The position numbers and the translations under genes were made by a program. A stretch of DNA of 64,000 nt from Flavobacterium subsaxonicum WB 4.1-42 = DSM 21790 (GTDB lineage Bacteria; Bacteroidota; Bacteroidia; Flavobacteriales; Flavobacteriaceae), in assembly GCF_000422725.1 (NCBI RefSeq), contig NZ_KE383909.1, positions 791,178 through 855,177 of the forward strand. The letters run 5' to 3'. Within the stretch, counting starts at the first letter, position 1; every line of letters begins with the position of its first letter. The notes beneath the pieces are model-generated. The model saw nothing but the letters and a program-made list of their open reading frames with translations, did no database searches and was not told where the DNA came from. This document shows, in pieces, positions 9,008 to 18,060 of this stretch.

Positions 9008-11684
9008 CGCAGCACTATTGGTAATACTTTCAGTCTATCTTGCGTTGCTGTTTTTTGTAGCCCACTGGGCCGAGAAAAAAGCTAAAAGCAAGTGGACAAA
9101 CAATCCGTATGTATACTCGCTATCATTAGCGGTGTATTGCTCAGCGTGGACGTACTATGGCAGTATAGGCGTAGCGGCAAATTCAGGGTTAAATTATTTG
9201 CCCACGTATATTGGCCCGATTATTATTATACCGGCCTGGATGGTAGTTTTAAGAAAAATTATCAGGATATCGCGGGTAAATAAAATATCCAGCATAGCCG
9301 ATTTTATATCGCTCCGGTATGGTAACAGCCGGTTTTTAGGGGCACTGGTATCGTTAGTGTGCCTGTTTGGCATATTGCCCTATATAGCATTGCAGCTTAA
9401 GGCTATAGCCGAGACTTTTCATGTAGTTACCAAGACATCGTTAAGTTCTAATTTTTTAAATGATACCACTACGTATGTAGCTATCGCATTAGCACTGTTC
9501 GCATCCTACTACGGTACGCGCTATGTAGATGCCTCCGAAAAAAGAAAAGGTATTGTAACCGCGGTAGCAATGGAATCGCTGTTAAAGCTGTTTTTCTTTT
9601 TACTGGTGGGCATGTATGTAACCTTTTTTGTTTTTGATGGCTTTGAAGACATCTACCAAAAAGCCAGTGTAATGAAAGACTTTGCGCAAAAAAATACCAT
9701 AGGCGGTATACCACAGGCCATCAACTGGTTTTTGTTGTGTGTGGTGTCGTTATTCGCTATTTTTTTACTGCCAAGGCAATTCCAGATGAGTGTGATAGAA
9801 AACAACCGCGAAAGCCATGTAAAAACGGCGGTTTGGCTGTTTCCGTTGTACTTACTGCTCATCAACATATTTGTGTACCCCATAGCCTGGGGCGGCAATA
9901 TTTTGTTTGAGGGCAGCAACGTAAACGCCGATACCTATTCGCTGCTCATACCGCAATTAATGGGTAATAAAACCATTACGGTGCTGGTGTTTTTAGGAGG
10001 GTTTTCGGCAGCTATATCCATGATCGTGGTATCGTGTATAGGCTTATCAACCATGCTGAGTAACAACGTATTGATACCTTATGGGTTTTTAGGTACGTTA
10101 ACCTCCGGAAGCCCGGAACAGAACACAAGACGTATAGTAAACATCCGTAAAGTAGGCATTTTTAGCCTTATAATACTGGCCTATTTTATATACAGAGTAG
10201 TGGTGCTGGATTATAACCTGGTATCTATTGGGTTGGTATCGTTTGTGGTAATAGCGCAGCTGGCACCTTCGTTTTTTGGGGCAATAACCTGGCGCAGGGG
10301 CTCGCGCAGGGGAGCCATTACAGGCATTATAGCGGGCTTTGCAGTGTGTACTTATACACTGCTTATACCGTATGCCACCGGAGCATCGCACATTGGCAGC
10401 AGCTTTATAAGCGATGGCCTTTTTGGTATAGCATTGCTCAAGCCCTTTGCACTTTTTGGTCTGGATTATTTAACGCCTATTCCGCATGCGCTGTTCTGGA
10501 GTATGTTTGCTAATATTTTTGTTTTTATGAGTGTATCTGTAACCTTTAGGGGCAACTATCGCGAACGCAATTATGCCGAGATGTTTGTAGATATAGACAA
10601 GTACATTACTATGCACGAGAGTGCTTTTATATGGAAGGGTACAGCTTATACCAGCGATATTAACAAAGTATTAAAGCGCTTTTTAGGAGAAGAACGCACC
10701 AAACGTGCTATGAGTATTTTTCATACCAAATATGGGGTAGACAATAACCAGGATCTGGCCGATGCCCGCCTTATTAAATTTGCAGAGAACTTGCTTACAG
10801 GACATATTGGTACGGCATCTGCCAAAATATTAATTGCCAGTGTGGTTAAAGAAGAGAAAATAACCCTGCCGGAAGTACTTAAAATATTGGAGGAATCGCA
10901 TGAGAATATCATCATCAATAAAAAGCTTACCGAGACGTCTAACGAACTGAAAGCCATTACCGGCGAGCTTAAAGAGGCTAACGAAAAGCTTATACGAAAG
11001 GACAAGCAAAAGGATGAATTTTTAGATACCGTAACGCACGAGCTGCGTACGCCTATAACCGCGATTAAGGCTGCCAGCGAAATTTTGCACGATGATGACG
11101 ATGTTCCGGAAGAAATACGCAAACAGTTTTTACAGAATATTATCTCGGAGTCGGACAGGCTTAACCGACTGATAGACAAGATACTCGACCTCGAAAAATT
11201 TGAGACCGGTAAGCAAAAAATTAATGCGGCGTATAATAACCTTGACCATACTATAGAAAAGGCTTTAGAGCCACTGCAGCAACTTATCCGTAATAAGGGT
11301 ATCAGCATCCATCAGGTGCAGTGCGGCATTACCGATGCTTTTTATGATGAAGACCGTATCGTGCAGGTTATTACTAATTTGATATCGAATGCCATTAAAT
11401 TCTGCCCTGAGCAAAATGGTAACATTTACATTACCGTTAATGATGATGATACCGAGATAACTACCATAATTAAAGACAACGGCAAGGGTATTAACCCCGA
11501 AGATATAGATACTATTTTCGACAAATTTTACCAGTCTAACAACCAAAATATTAAAAAGCCGGTAGGTAGCGGGTTGGGCTTAGCTATTAGCCGCCAGATA
11601 ATTGAATACCACGGTGGCAAAATTTGGGCCGCAAACAGTAAAGAAGGTGGCGCAAACCTTATTTTTACACTGCCAAAAAGCTAA
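9000..11684 (+). CDS. SLC5 (sodium:solute symporter)-histidine kinase fusion, CrbS-like
   Basis: 894-residue membrane sensor. The N-terminal ~510 residues form a PutP/SLC5-type bundle of about 13 helices (SAWTYYGSIG, SIADFISLRYG, PRQFQMSVIE). Residues about 530-640 match the linker region known as the STAC domain between SLC5 and kinase parts. A coiled coil (about 630-675) leads to HisKA with phospho-accepting His680 (THELRTPITAIKAA), then HATPase with NLISNAIKF, DNGKGI and GSGLGLAI. No PAS domain is evident. In Vibrio and Pseudomonas the CrbS fusion of this kind, with CrbR, switches on acs and acetate utilisation; here the response regulator and acs follow directly, which supports the same role. 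Whether it transports, senses, or both is open. Confidence 0.9.
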   Translation: MSSAALLVILSVYLALLFFVAHWAEKKAKSKWTNNPYVYSLSLAVYCSAWTYYGSIGVAANSGLNYLPTYIGPIIIIPAWMVVLRKIIRISRVNKISSIADFISLRYGNSRFLGALVSLVCLFGILPYIALQLKAIAETFHVVTKTSLSSNFLNDTTTYVAIALALFASYYGTRYVDASEKRKGIVTAVAMESLLKLFFFLLVGMYVTFFVFDGFEDIYQKASVMKDFAQKNTIGGIPQAINWFLLCVVSLFAIFLLPRQFQMSVIENNRESHVKTAVWLFPLYLLLINIFVYPIAWGGNILFEGSNVNADTYSLLIPQLMGNKTITVLVFLGGFSAAISMIVVSCIGLSTMLSNNVLIPYGFLGTLTSGSPEQNTRRIVNIRKVGIFSLIILAYFIYRVVVLDYNLVSIGLVSFVVIAQLAPSFFGAITWRRGSRRGAITGIIAGFAVCTYTLLIPYATGASHIGSSFISDGLFGIALLKPFALFGLDYLTPIPHALFWSMFANIFVFMSVSVTFRGNYRERNYAEMFVDIDKYITMHESAFIWKGTAYTSDINKVLKRFLGEERTKRAMSIFHTKYGVDNNQDLADARLIKFAENLLTGHIGTASAKILIASVVKEEKITLPEVLKILEESHENIIINKKLTETSNELKAITGELKEANEKLIRKDKQKDEFLDTVTHELRTPITAIKAASEILHDDDDVPEEIRKQFLQNIISESDRLNRLIDKILDLEKFETGKQKINAAYNNLDHTIEKALEPLQQLIRNKGISIHQVQCGITDAFYDEDRIVQVITNLISNAIKFCPEQNGNIYITVNDDDTEITTIIKDNGKGINPEDIDTIFDKFYQSNNQNIKKPVGSGLGLAISRQIIEYHGGKIWAANSKEGGANLIFTLPKS

Positions 11685-11716
11685 CAATACTAAGAAAGAG
11701 AAACATTGATATTGCC

Positions 11717-12082
11717 ATGAAAAAGATTTTAATTGTAGACGATGAGCCCAACATAGTTATGTCGCTGGAATATACGTTCAAGAAAAATAATTTTGAGGTT
11801 TTTATTGCCCGCGATGGCCAGGAAGCCCTGGATTTGCTTAAAACTGAAAGCCCCGATGTTATCATATTAGATGTAATGATGCCTATGGTCGACGGCTTTG
11901 CCACTATAGAACAGATAAAAAAAGACGACCGCTTAAAGGACTGCAAGGTAATTTTTCTGTCGGCTAAAAATAAGGAAAGCGATATAGAAAAAGGCCTATC
12001 GCTGGGCGCCGACCTTTACATGACCAAACCTTTTTCTATCAAAAAACTGGTAGAACAGGTTAATGGGTTGGTTGGGCTTTAA
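11717..12082 (+). CDS. Response regulator, receiver domain only
   Basis: 121 residues covering exactly one CheY-like receiver: acidic pocket DD at 8-9, phospho-acceptor Asp52 (VIILDVMMP), SAK with Ser/Lys switch residues, and KPF near the end. There is no DNA-binding or enzymatic output domain, unlike CrbR of Proteobacteria, which carries a LuxR-type helix-turn-helix. It starts 32 bp after the SLC5-kinase and so is its likely partner. It must act by protein contact, either on another regulator (the zinc-ribbon/HTH protein at 5063 is the nearest candidate) or in a phosphorelay. No frameshift was seen downstream that could have removed an output domain. Confidence 0.93.
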   Translation: MKKILIVDDEPNIVMSLEYTFKKNNFEVFIARDGQEALDLLKTESPDVIILDVMMPMVDGFATIEQIKKDDRLKDCKVIFLSAKNKESDIEKGLSLGADLYMTKPFSIKKLVEQVNGLVGL

Positions 12083-12090
12083 GCAGAGAT

Positions 12091-12130
12091 GTTGCAAAGT
12101 GTCAGAGTACCGGAGTTGCAAAGTTTCTTT
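12091..12130. repeat. Dispersed GTTGCAAAGT-type intergenic repeat
   Basis: Contains GTTGCAAAGTGTCAGAGT and GAGTTGCAAAGTTTCTTT in tandem. The same AAAGTNGCAGAGT pattern occurs on both sides of the region before rnpB (43643-43763). Non-coding, just after the receiver gene. Confidence 0.55.
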
Positions 12131-12163
12131 AAGTAAAATTATACACACAAAATACCATTTAAG

Positions 12164-12206
12164 TATACCAAAAAAATATGGTATATATATTATTTTTGCA
12201 AAAATA
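12164..12206 (+). promoter_or_regulatory. acs promoter with upstream inverted repeat
   Basis: TATTTTTGC at 12191-12199 matches the Bacteroidota -7 consensus TAnnTTTG and forms the left half of the 16-bp palindrome TATTTTTGCAAAAATA (12191-12206). No TTG is found at the expected -33 distance. In that place lies an inverted repeat TATACC-N10-GGTATA (12164-12169 and 12180-12185). Absence of a -33 box with a dyad in its place suggests regulator-dependent transcription. The leader to the acs start is about 70 nt. Confidence 0.6.
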
Positions 12207-12273
12207 TATAGGAAATAAAATTAAACCTTAATATATTTACAAAGTCTTTAAAAACAAACCAAAACTAACGCAA

Positions 12274-14181
12274 ATGAGTTACTATCAGGTAAAAAATCTG
12301 GAACAATATTTCAAGCATTATAATAAATCCATTCGCGAACCCAGAAAATTTTGGGATAAAATTGCCGATGAGAACTTTACCTGGTACCAAAAATGGGACA
12401 AGGTTGTAGAGTTTGATATGCAGGAAGCCGATGTTAAGTGGTTTGTTAACGCTAAAGTAAATATTACAAAAAACTGTATCGACCGCCATTTGGCAAAAAG
12501 AGGCGAGAAGACCGCTATACTTTTTGAACCGAATGACCCTAAGGAAGAGGCACAACATATATCTTATAACGAATTGTACGACCGCGTAGCCAAAATGGCA
12601 AACGTATTGCGCGATCAGGGTGTTAAAAAAGGCGATAGGGTATGTATTTACCTGCCCATGATTCCTGAACTTGCTATTGCTGTACTGGCCTGTGCCAGGA
12701 TTGGTGCAGTACACTCGGTAATATTTGCGGGGTTCTCTGCTTCGGCAATTGCCGCAAGGGTTACAGATTCGGGTTGTAAAATGGTAATCACGTCTGATGG
12801 TGGTTTCCGTGGCAACAAAACTATTGAGCTTAAAAGCATTGTAGACGAAGCCCTTAAAACCTGCCCTACGGTAACTACTGTTTTGGTAGCTAAAAGAACA
12901 GGCAGCGAAGTAAGCATGAAAGAAGGCCGCGACCAGTGGTTACAGCCATTGCTTGACGAAGCTGTAGCGAACAATGTGGCTGAAATAATGGATGCAGAAG
13001 ATCCGTTATTTATATTGTACACATCGGGTTCTACCGGAAAACCTAAAGGTATGCTGCACACTACCGCAGGCTACATGGTGTATGCTGCCTATACATTTAA
13101 AAATATTTTTGCTTACGAAGAGAACGACATCTATTGGTGTACTGCCGATATTGGCTGGATAACCGGTCACTCTTACATATTGTACGGGCCGTTATTAAAC
13201 GGTGCTACCACTGTTCTTTTTGAAGGTGTACCATCATATCCTGATTTTGGCCGTTTCTGGGAAGTTATCGACAAGCATAAAGTAACCCAGTTTTACACTG
13301 CGCCAACGGCAATACGCTCGTTAGCGAAAGAAAACTGGAGCTGGGTAGACAAGCACGACCTTTCTACATTAAAAGTGATAGGGTCGGTTGGAGAGCCAAT
13401 TAACGAAGAGGCATGGCACTGGTATAACGACCACGTAGGCAAAAAGAAATCGCCTATTGTAGATACCTGGTGGCAGACAGAAACGGGCGGTATCATGATA
13501 TCTCCGCTACCGTTTGTAACACCAACCAAGCCAACCTATGCTACGTTACCATTACCGGGCGTACAGCCGGTGCTGATGGACGAAAAACGCAACGAAATAG
13601 AAGGCAACCAGGTTGTGGGTAGCCTTTGTATAAAATTCCCTTGGCCGGGTATGGCGCGCACCATCTGGGGCGACCACCAAAGGTTTAAGGATACGTATTT
13701 CTCAACCTTCCCGGGTAAATATTTTACCGGAGACGGCGCCCTGCGAGACGAGGTAGGCTACTACCGTATTACAGGCCGCGTAGACGATGTTGTTATTGTA
13801 TCGGGTCATAACCTGGGTACTGCACCCATAGAAGATGCTATTAATGAGCATCCTGCGGTGGCAGAATCGGCTATTGTAGGCTTTCCGCACGATGTTAAGG
13901 GTAATGCACTGTATGGCTTTATCATCCTTAAAGAATCGGGTGCCGGCCGTATGAAAGAAAACCTTGAAAAAGAAATCAACGAGCACATATCAAGCCACAT
14001 TGGCCCGATTGCCAAGCTTGATAAAATACAGTTTGTATCCGGATTGCCTAAAACGCGTTCGGGCAAAATTATGAGGAGGATTCTCCGTAAAATAGCCGAG
14101 GGCGATTTTAGTAATTTTGGAGATACAAGCACCCTGCTTAATCCTGAAATTGTTGAGGAAATTAAAGAGGGAAAGCTTTAA
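12274..14181 (+). CDS. acs: Acetate--CoA ligase (acetyl-CoA synthetase)
   Basis: AMP-forming enzyme converting acetate, ATP and CoA to acetyl-CoA in the cytoplasm. 635 residues, normal for Acs. Adenylation motifs are present: LYTSGSTGKPKGMLH (P-loop), DTWWQTETGG (A5), YFTGDGALRDEVGYYRITGRVDD (A7/A8 hinge), and the C-terminal SGKIMRRILRKIA with catalytic Lys598, the residue that is reversibly acetylated in relatives. The W in the WWQTE segment is the residue that limits the acyl pocket to acetate/propionate. Monocistronic: preceded by its own -7 box and dyad, and followed by a strong terminator. Its place after the CrbS-like sensor and receiver matches the known control of acs by that system in Proteobacteria. 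Confidence 0.97.
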   Translation: MSYYQVKNLEQYFKHYNKSIREPRKFWDKIADENFTWYQKWDKVVEFDMQEADVKWFVNAKVNITKNCIDRHLAKRGEKTAILFEPNDPKEEAQHISYNELYDRVAKMANVLRDQGVKKGDRVCIYLPMIPELAIAVLACARIGAVHSVIFAGFSASAIAARVTDSGCKMVITSDGGFRGNKTIELKSIVDEALKTCPTVTTVLVAKRTGSEVSMKEGRDQWLQPLLDEAVANNVAEIMDAEDPLFILYTSGSTGKPKGMLHTTAGYMVYAAYTFKNIFAYEENDIYWCTADIGWITGHSYILYGPLLNGATTVLFEGVPSYPDFGRFWEVIDKHKVTQFYTAPTAIRSLAKENWSWVDKHDLSTLKVIGSVGEPINEEAWHWYNDHVGKKKSPIVDTWWQTETGGIMISPLPFVTPTKPTYATLPLPGVQPVLMDEKRNEIEGNQVVGSLCIKFPWPGMARTIWGDHQRFKDTYFSTFPGKYFTGDGALRDEVGYYRITGRVDDVVIVSGHNLGTAPIEDAINEHPAVAESAIVGFPHDVKGNALYGFIILKESGAGRMKENLEKEINEHISSHIGPIAKLDKIQFVSGLPKTRSGKIMRRILRKIAEGDFSNFGDTSTLLNPEIVEEIKEGKL

Positions 14182-14206
14182 CTAACCCAAATTTAAATTG
14201 AGAGAG

Positions 14207-14234
14207 CAGTCCCCGAAAGGGGACTGTTTTTTTT
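14207..14234 (+). terminator. Rho-independent terminator of acs
   Basis: Perfect 8-bp stem CAGTCCCC / GGGGACTG closed by a GAAA tetraloop and followed by eight T (14227-14234). Confidence 0.95.
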
Positions 14235-14284
14235 ATACCGCCTTATTAAATATTTCTTTAAATTAGCCTACAGTTAATACTACT

Positions 14285-15592
14285 ATGGATAACAACGCAA
14301 TAGACAACCTAAGGGAGGCCCTAAAATTTTCTCCTAACAACATACCTTTAAAACTGCACCTGGCCGAAAGCCTTTTAAACCTTAACAGGCTTGCAGAGGC
14401 AGAAACCGAATATAAAGAAGTACTTGCCCTGCAGGACAATCCTTTAGCCCGATACGGGCTGGCACAAACCTATTTTAAACAAGGGCAGTATGCAACCTGT
14501 AGCGTAATTTTAGAAGATTCACTCAGGTCAGACCCTGATAACATCAACTTTCTTATTCTTTACTCAAAAACCCTTTTAAAAGAGAACCTGCATGCACAGG
14601 CGGTTGAGAACTATAAAAAGGTGCTGGAAATGATTCCCGGGTATAAAGACGAAGAGCTTGACGCCGAACTTCGAATTGGTATGATTCCGCAACAACAAAT
14701 AGTGGAGGAAGAGCCTCACCATGCATTATTTACAAAACCGAAAATTAATTTTGGCGATGTGGGGGGTATGGATAAGATAAAGAAGGAGATTGAGTTAAAG
14801 ATTATTCATCCGCTAACCCATGCCGACCTTTACAAAGCTTATGGCAAAAAAACGGGTGGGGGTATATTGCTGTATGGCCCTCCTGGATGTGGTAAAACAT
14901 TTATTGCCAAAGCTACTGCCGGGCAAATAAACGCTAACTTTATAAGCGTTGGCCTTAACGACATACTTGACATGTGGATTGGCAACAGCGAAAAAAACCT
15001 GCATGAAATGTTTGAAACTGCGCGTAGAAACAAGCCCTGTGTTTTATTTTTTGATGAAATAGATGCCCTTGGTGCCAGCCGCAGCGATATGAAAAACTCC
15101 GGTTCGCGTCATCTTATCAACCAGTTTTTACAGGAGTTAGACGGTATAGATTCAGATAACGATGGAATCCTGGTGCTGGGTGCTACCAATGCCCCCTGGC
15201 ATTTAGATACCGCCTTTAGAAGGCCGGGCAGGTTTGACAGGATCATCTTTATTCCGCCGCCGGATGATGAGGCGCGTGAGGCTATTTTTAAGCTAAAACT
15301 GAACGGAAAGCCGGTAGGCAACATAAATTACAACAAGCTGGCAAAGCTAACCGCTGATTATTCCGGTGCCGATATAGAGGCCATTATAGATATTGCCATA
15401 GAAGATAAACTGGAAGCATCGTTTAAAAGCGGCATACCCGAGCCTATTGAAGAAAAAGACCTTGCCAATGCCGTTAAAAAGCACAATGCCAGTACAAAAG
15501 AATGGTTTGTGTCGGCTAAAAATTTTGCATTATACGCCAACGAATCCGGCCTTTATAATGATGTACTATCATACCTAAAAATTAAAAAATAA
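14285..15592 (+). CDS. TPR - AAA+ ATPase (Cdc48/FtsH-like AAA module)
   Basis: 435 residues. Residues about 1-125 form three or four TPR-type helical repeats (IPLKLHLAESLLNLNRLAEAETEYKEVL). A single classical AAA module follows: Walker A LLYGPPGCGKTFIAKA near residue 195-210, Walker B VLFFDEIDALG, second region of homology GATNAPWHLDTAFRRPGRFDR with two arginine fingers, and a small helical lid to the C-terminus. No protease, membrane or second AAA domain. Its stop overlaps the start of the next TPR-membrane gene (TAATG at 15590-15594), so the pair is coupled. It resembles Cdc48-type unfoldases with an adaptor replaced by TPRs. Substrate and process unknown. Confidence 0.85.
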   Translation: MDNNAIDNLREALKFSPNNIPLKLHLAESLLNLNRLAEAETEYKEVLALQDNPLARYGLAQTYFKQGQYATCSVILEDSLRSDPDNINFLILYSKTLLKENLHAQAVENYKKVLEMIPGYKDEELDAELRIGMIPQQQIVEEEPHHALFTKPKINFGDVGGMDKIKKEIELKIIHPLTHADLYKAYGKKTGGGILLYGPPGCGKTFIAKATAGQINANFISVGLNDILDMWIGNSEKNLHEMFETARRNKPCVLFFDEIDALGASRSDMKNSGSRHLINQFLQELDGIDSDNDGILVLGATNAPWHLDTAFRRPGRFDRIIFIPPPDDEAREAIFKLKLNGKPVGNINYNKLAKLTADYSGADIEAIIDIAIEDKLEASFKSGIPEPIEEKDLANAVKKHNASTKEWFVSAKNFALYANESGLYNDVLSYLKIKK

Positions 15593-16827
15593 TGCAGGAA
15601 GGTCTATTAGAAAAAGCCGGTATACTAATGAGCCAGCAAAGGTATGACGATGCCGAAAAATTGCTGGGCGAAGTAATTAGTGCCGACCCTACAAACGATT
15701 ATGTGTTGTATTTGCTTGCCGAAGTAAACCTTCAGAAAGAAAATTTAAATAAGGCCGAAGAGTATATAGATAGTGCCATTGCCCTGTACCCACAGGAGTC
15801 GCGTTACTTTTTTTTAAAGTCGAGACTATACCTTTTCAGGGAAAAAAAGGCAGATGCAGAAAAGTATATAAGGCAGGCTATTGGAATGGACCCCTACAAC
15901 GCCGATTATTTTTCGTTATTGGCGCATATATTACTGATTAAAAAAGACTACGAGGCGGCGTTAAATACCGCTAACGAGGCACTGGCATTAGATGCCAACC
16001 ACTTACTGGGGCTCAATGTGCGTAGTACGGCACTTTTAAAATTAAACAGGAAAGAAGAATCCTTTAGTACCATTGCCGAGGCCTTGCACGAAGACCCTAA
16101 TGATGCCTATACGCACTCTAACTATGGTTGGGGCCTGCTGGAAAAAGGCGATGTAAAAAAATCGTTAGTGCATTTTACAGAGGCACTTCGTAACGATCCT
16201 AACTCTATGCATGCAAAAGCAGGTATGATAGAAGCGCTTAAGGCGCGTTTTATGGTGTACCGTTGGTTTCTGCAATACTCGTTTTGGATGTCTAACATGG
16301 CAGCTAAGTACCAATGGGCCTTTATTGCAGGTTTTTACTTTGGCACCAAGGCACTTCAGCGCCTTGCCGATAGCAGCCCAACGCTCAGGCCATTTTTACT
16401 TCCGCTAATAATTTTGCTTTTTGTGTTTGCCTTTTCAACATGGATCATCAACCCATTAGGCAATTTGTTTTTGAGGCTCAACAAATATGGTAAGCATTTG
16501 CTTGATAAAGAAGAAAAAATAACGTCTACGCTAACAGGTGTTTGCGTGCTGCTTTCAGTATTAAGCGGCATAACCTACCTGCTAACGGCAAACGAGCCCT
16601 GGCTTGTAGCAGCTTTTTTTACATTTACCATGCTAATACCGGTAAGCAGGTTGTTTGCAAAACCGCCGGGCATATTTATAAGCTATGTTAGTGCAATGTT
16701 TGTAGTGGGTGCTATTGCAACTGTTACAGCTTTTACAATGGGCGAAATTGGCACACTGGCTACCGTATATCTGTTCGGATTGTTAGCTTTTCAGTTCCTT
16801 GCCAATTATTTTGTGATAAGAGACTAA
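15592..16827 (+). CDS. TPR protein with C-terminal membrane domain
   Basis: 411 residues. The first ~220 residues are tandem TPR units (AEEYIDSAIALYPQESRYFF, then ADAEKYIRQAIGMDP, AALNTANEALALDA, KSLVHFTEALRNDPNSM). After an Arg/Trp-rich stretch come about five hydrophobic helices (roughly 258-285, 296-312, 335-352, 358-372, 383-407), so the TPR part probably faces the cytoplasm. Start codon overlaps the stop of the AAA+ gene by one base. The TPR domains in both partners suggest they touch each other or share a client at the membrane. I know of no named system with exactly this pair. The operon ends in a perfect hairpin terminator. Confidence 0.82.
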   Translation: MQEGLLEKAGILMSQQRYDDAEKLLGEVISADPTNDYVLYLLAEVNLQKENLNKAEEYIDSAIALYPQESRYFFLKSRLYLFREKKADAEKYIRQAIGMDPYNADYFSLLAHILLIKKDYEAALNTANEALALDANHLLGLNVRSTALLKLNRKEESFSTIAEALHEDPNDAYTHSNYGWGLLEKGDVKKSLVHFTEALRNDPNSMHAKAGMIEALKARFMVYRWFLQYSFWMSNMAAKYQWAFIAGFYFGTKALQRLADSSPTLRPFLLPLIILLFVFAFSTWIINPLGNLFLRLNKYGKHLLDKEEKITSTLTGVCVLLSVLSGITYLLTANEPWLVAAFFTFTMLIPVSRLFAKPPGIFISYVSAMFVVGAIATVTAFTMGEIGTLATVYLFGLLAFQFLANYFVIRD

Positions 16828-16850
16828 TATAAGTATAGACTATTGCATAG

Positions 16851-16882
16851 AGCGGCATCATTTAAATGATGCCGCTTTTTTT
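16851..16882 (+). terminator. Rho-independent terminator of AAA+/TPR operon
   Basis: Perfect 26-bp palindrome 16851-16876 (AGCGGCATCATTT / AAATGATGCCGCT) followed by seven T. Strong, and could work in both directions. Confidence 0.93.
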
Positions 16883-16932
16883 ATGCAAATAATAACATTT
16901 TAGCAAGCTGATTTTGTTAAATTAGCACAGCT

Positions 16933-18060
16933 ATGGCAACAAATCCAGATGTTATTATTATTGGTGGCGGACTGGCCGGACTGGCCGGTGCTATACATTT
17001 ATCCCTTAAAGGATTATCTGTCACGGTAATCGAAAAATCATCGTACCCGCGCCATAAAGTGTGTGGCGAATACATTTCTAACGAAATACTGCAGTACCTA
17101 AACTGGCTTGGCGCCGATGTGTCGCAACTGCATCCTGCACATATCGATAAGTTCGAATTTTCTACCGCAACAGGAATAACAACTTCGGCACAACTGCCTT
17201 TAGGGGGCTTTGGTGTAAGCCGTTATGTATTAGATAATTTCTTGTACCAAAAAGCTATAGCAAACGGCTGCAAGGTAGTACAAGCAACGGTGACTGATGT
17301 ACAGTTTACAGCCGATCTGTTTACTGTTACAACCTCTTCGCGAACTTATGCTGCAAAAATAGTTTTGGGTGCTTACGGCAAACGTTCCAATATCGACCAG
17401 CTTTTATCACGTGATTTTATCCAGAAGAAATCGCCGTGGCTGGCAGTAAAGGCACATTATTCGGGTAAATTTCCCGATAATGTTGTGGCGCTTCATAATT
17501 TTAGCGGAGGTTATTGTGGGGTCTCTAAAGTAGAAGACAACCGCATCAACATTTGTTACCTGGCTGATTATGCTACGTTTAAACAATACAAAAATATCGA
17601 AGAGTACCAGCAGCAGGTACTTTACAAAAACAAAAACCTGAAAGCTATTTTTGAGAACAGCACTTTATTGTTTGATAAACCTTTAACCATAAGCCAGATA
17701 TCATTCGACAAAAAGGCCCCGGTGGAAAATCATATACTTATGATGGGCGATACCGCAGGGCTTATTCATCCGTTGTGCGGTAACGGCATGGCAATGGCAT
17801 TGCACAGCGCAAAAATAGCGTCAGAATTGGTACTGGAGTATTTTGAGGGGAGCATTGCCAGCAGGCAGCAACTCGAAAAAAGCTATACCAAAGCTTGGAA
17901 CAGTAATTTTAGAAGAAGGATGCTAATGGGCAGGCTGCTCGCTAAATTATTACGGAGCAAGATAATGGCTAATCAGCTGTTGAAAATGATGATACAATTT
18001 CCGGCGTTGTTGCCAAAAATTATAAAACAAACACATGGTAAACCCATAGTAATAAACTAA
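16933..18060 (+). CDS. FAD-dependent oxidoreductase/hydroxylase (geranylgeranyl-reductase family)
   Basis: 375 residues. Rossmann FAD motif at the N-terminus (DVIIIGGGLAGLAGAIHLS), the KVCGE signature of the geranylgeranyl-reductase/aromatic hydroxylase family at about residue 44, and the second FAD motif GDTAGLIHPLCGNGMAMA near 275. Cytoplasmic, no membrane segment. First gene of a compact biosynthetic run; its stop overlaps the next start (TAATG at 18058-18062). In the Streptomyces griseus srs operon a flavoprotein, a methyltransferase and a type III PKS together turn alkylresorcinols into alkylquinones; the same three activities occur here in order. I infer ring oxidation or reduction of the polyketide. 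Confidence 0.82.
   Translation: MATNPDVIIIGGGLAGLAGAIHLSLKGLSVTVIEKSSYPRHKVCGEYISNEILQYLNWLGADVSQLHPAHIDKFEFSTATGITTSAQLPLGGFGVSRYVLDNFLYQKAIANGCKVVQATVTDVQFTADLFTVTTSSRTYAAKIVLGAYGKRSNIDQLLSRDFIQKKSPWLAVKAHYSGKFPDNVVALHNFSGGYCGVSKVEDNRINICYLADYATFKQYKNIEEYQQQVLYKNKNLKAIFENSTLLFDKPLTISQISFDKKAPVENHILMMGDTAGLIHPLCGNGMAMALHSAKIASELVLEYFEGSIASRQQLEKSYTKAWNSNFRRRMLMGRLLAKLLRSKIMANQLLKMMIQFPALLPKIIKQTHGKPIVIN

Noticed and set aside
10721..11308. 195-codon minus-strand frame opposite the histidine kinase
   Set aside because: Ser/Leu-rich antisense shadow of the kinase domain.
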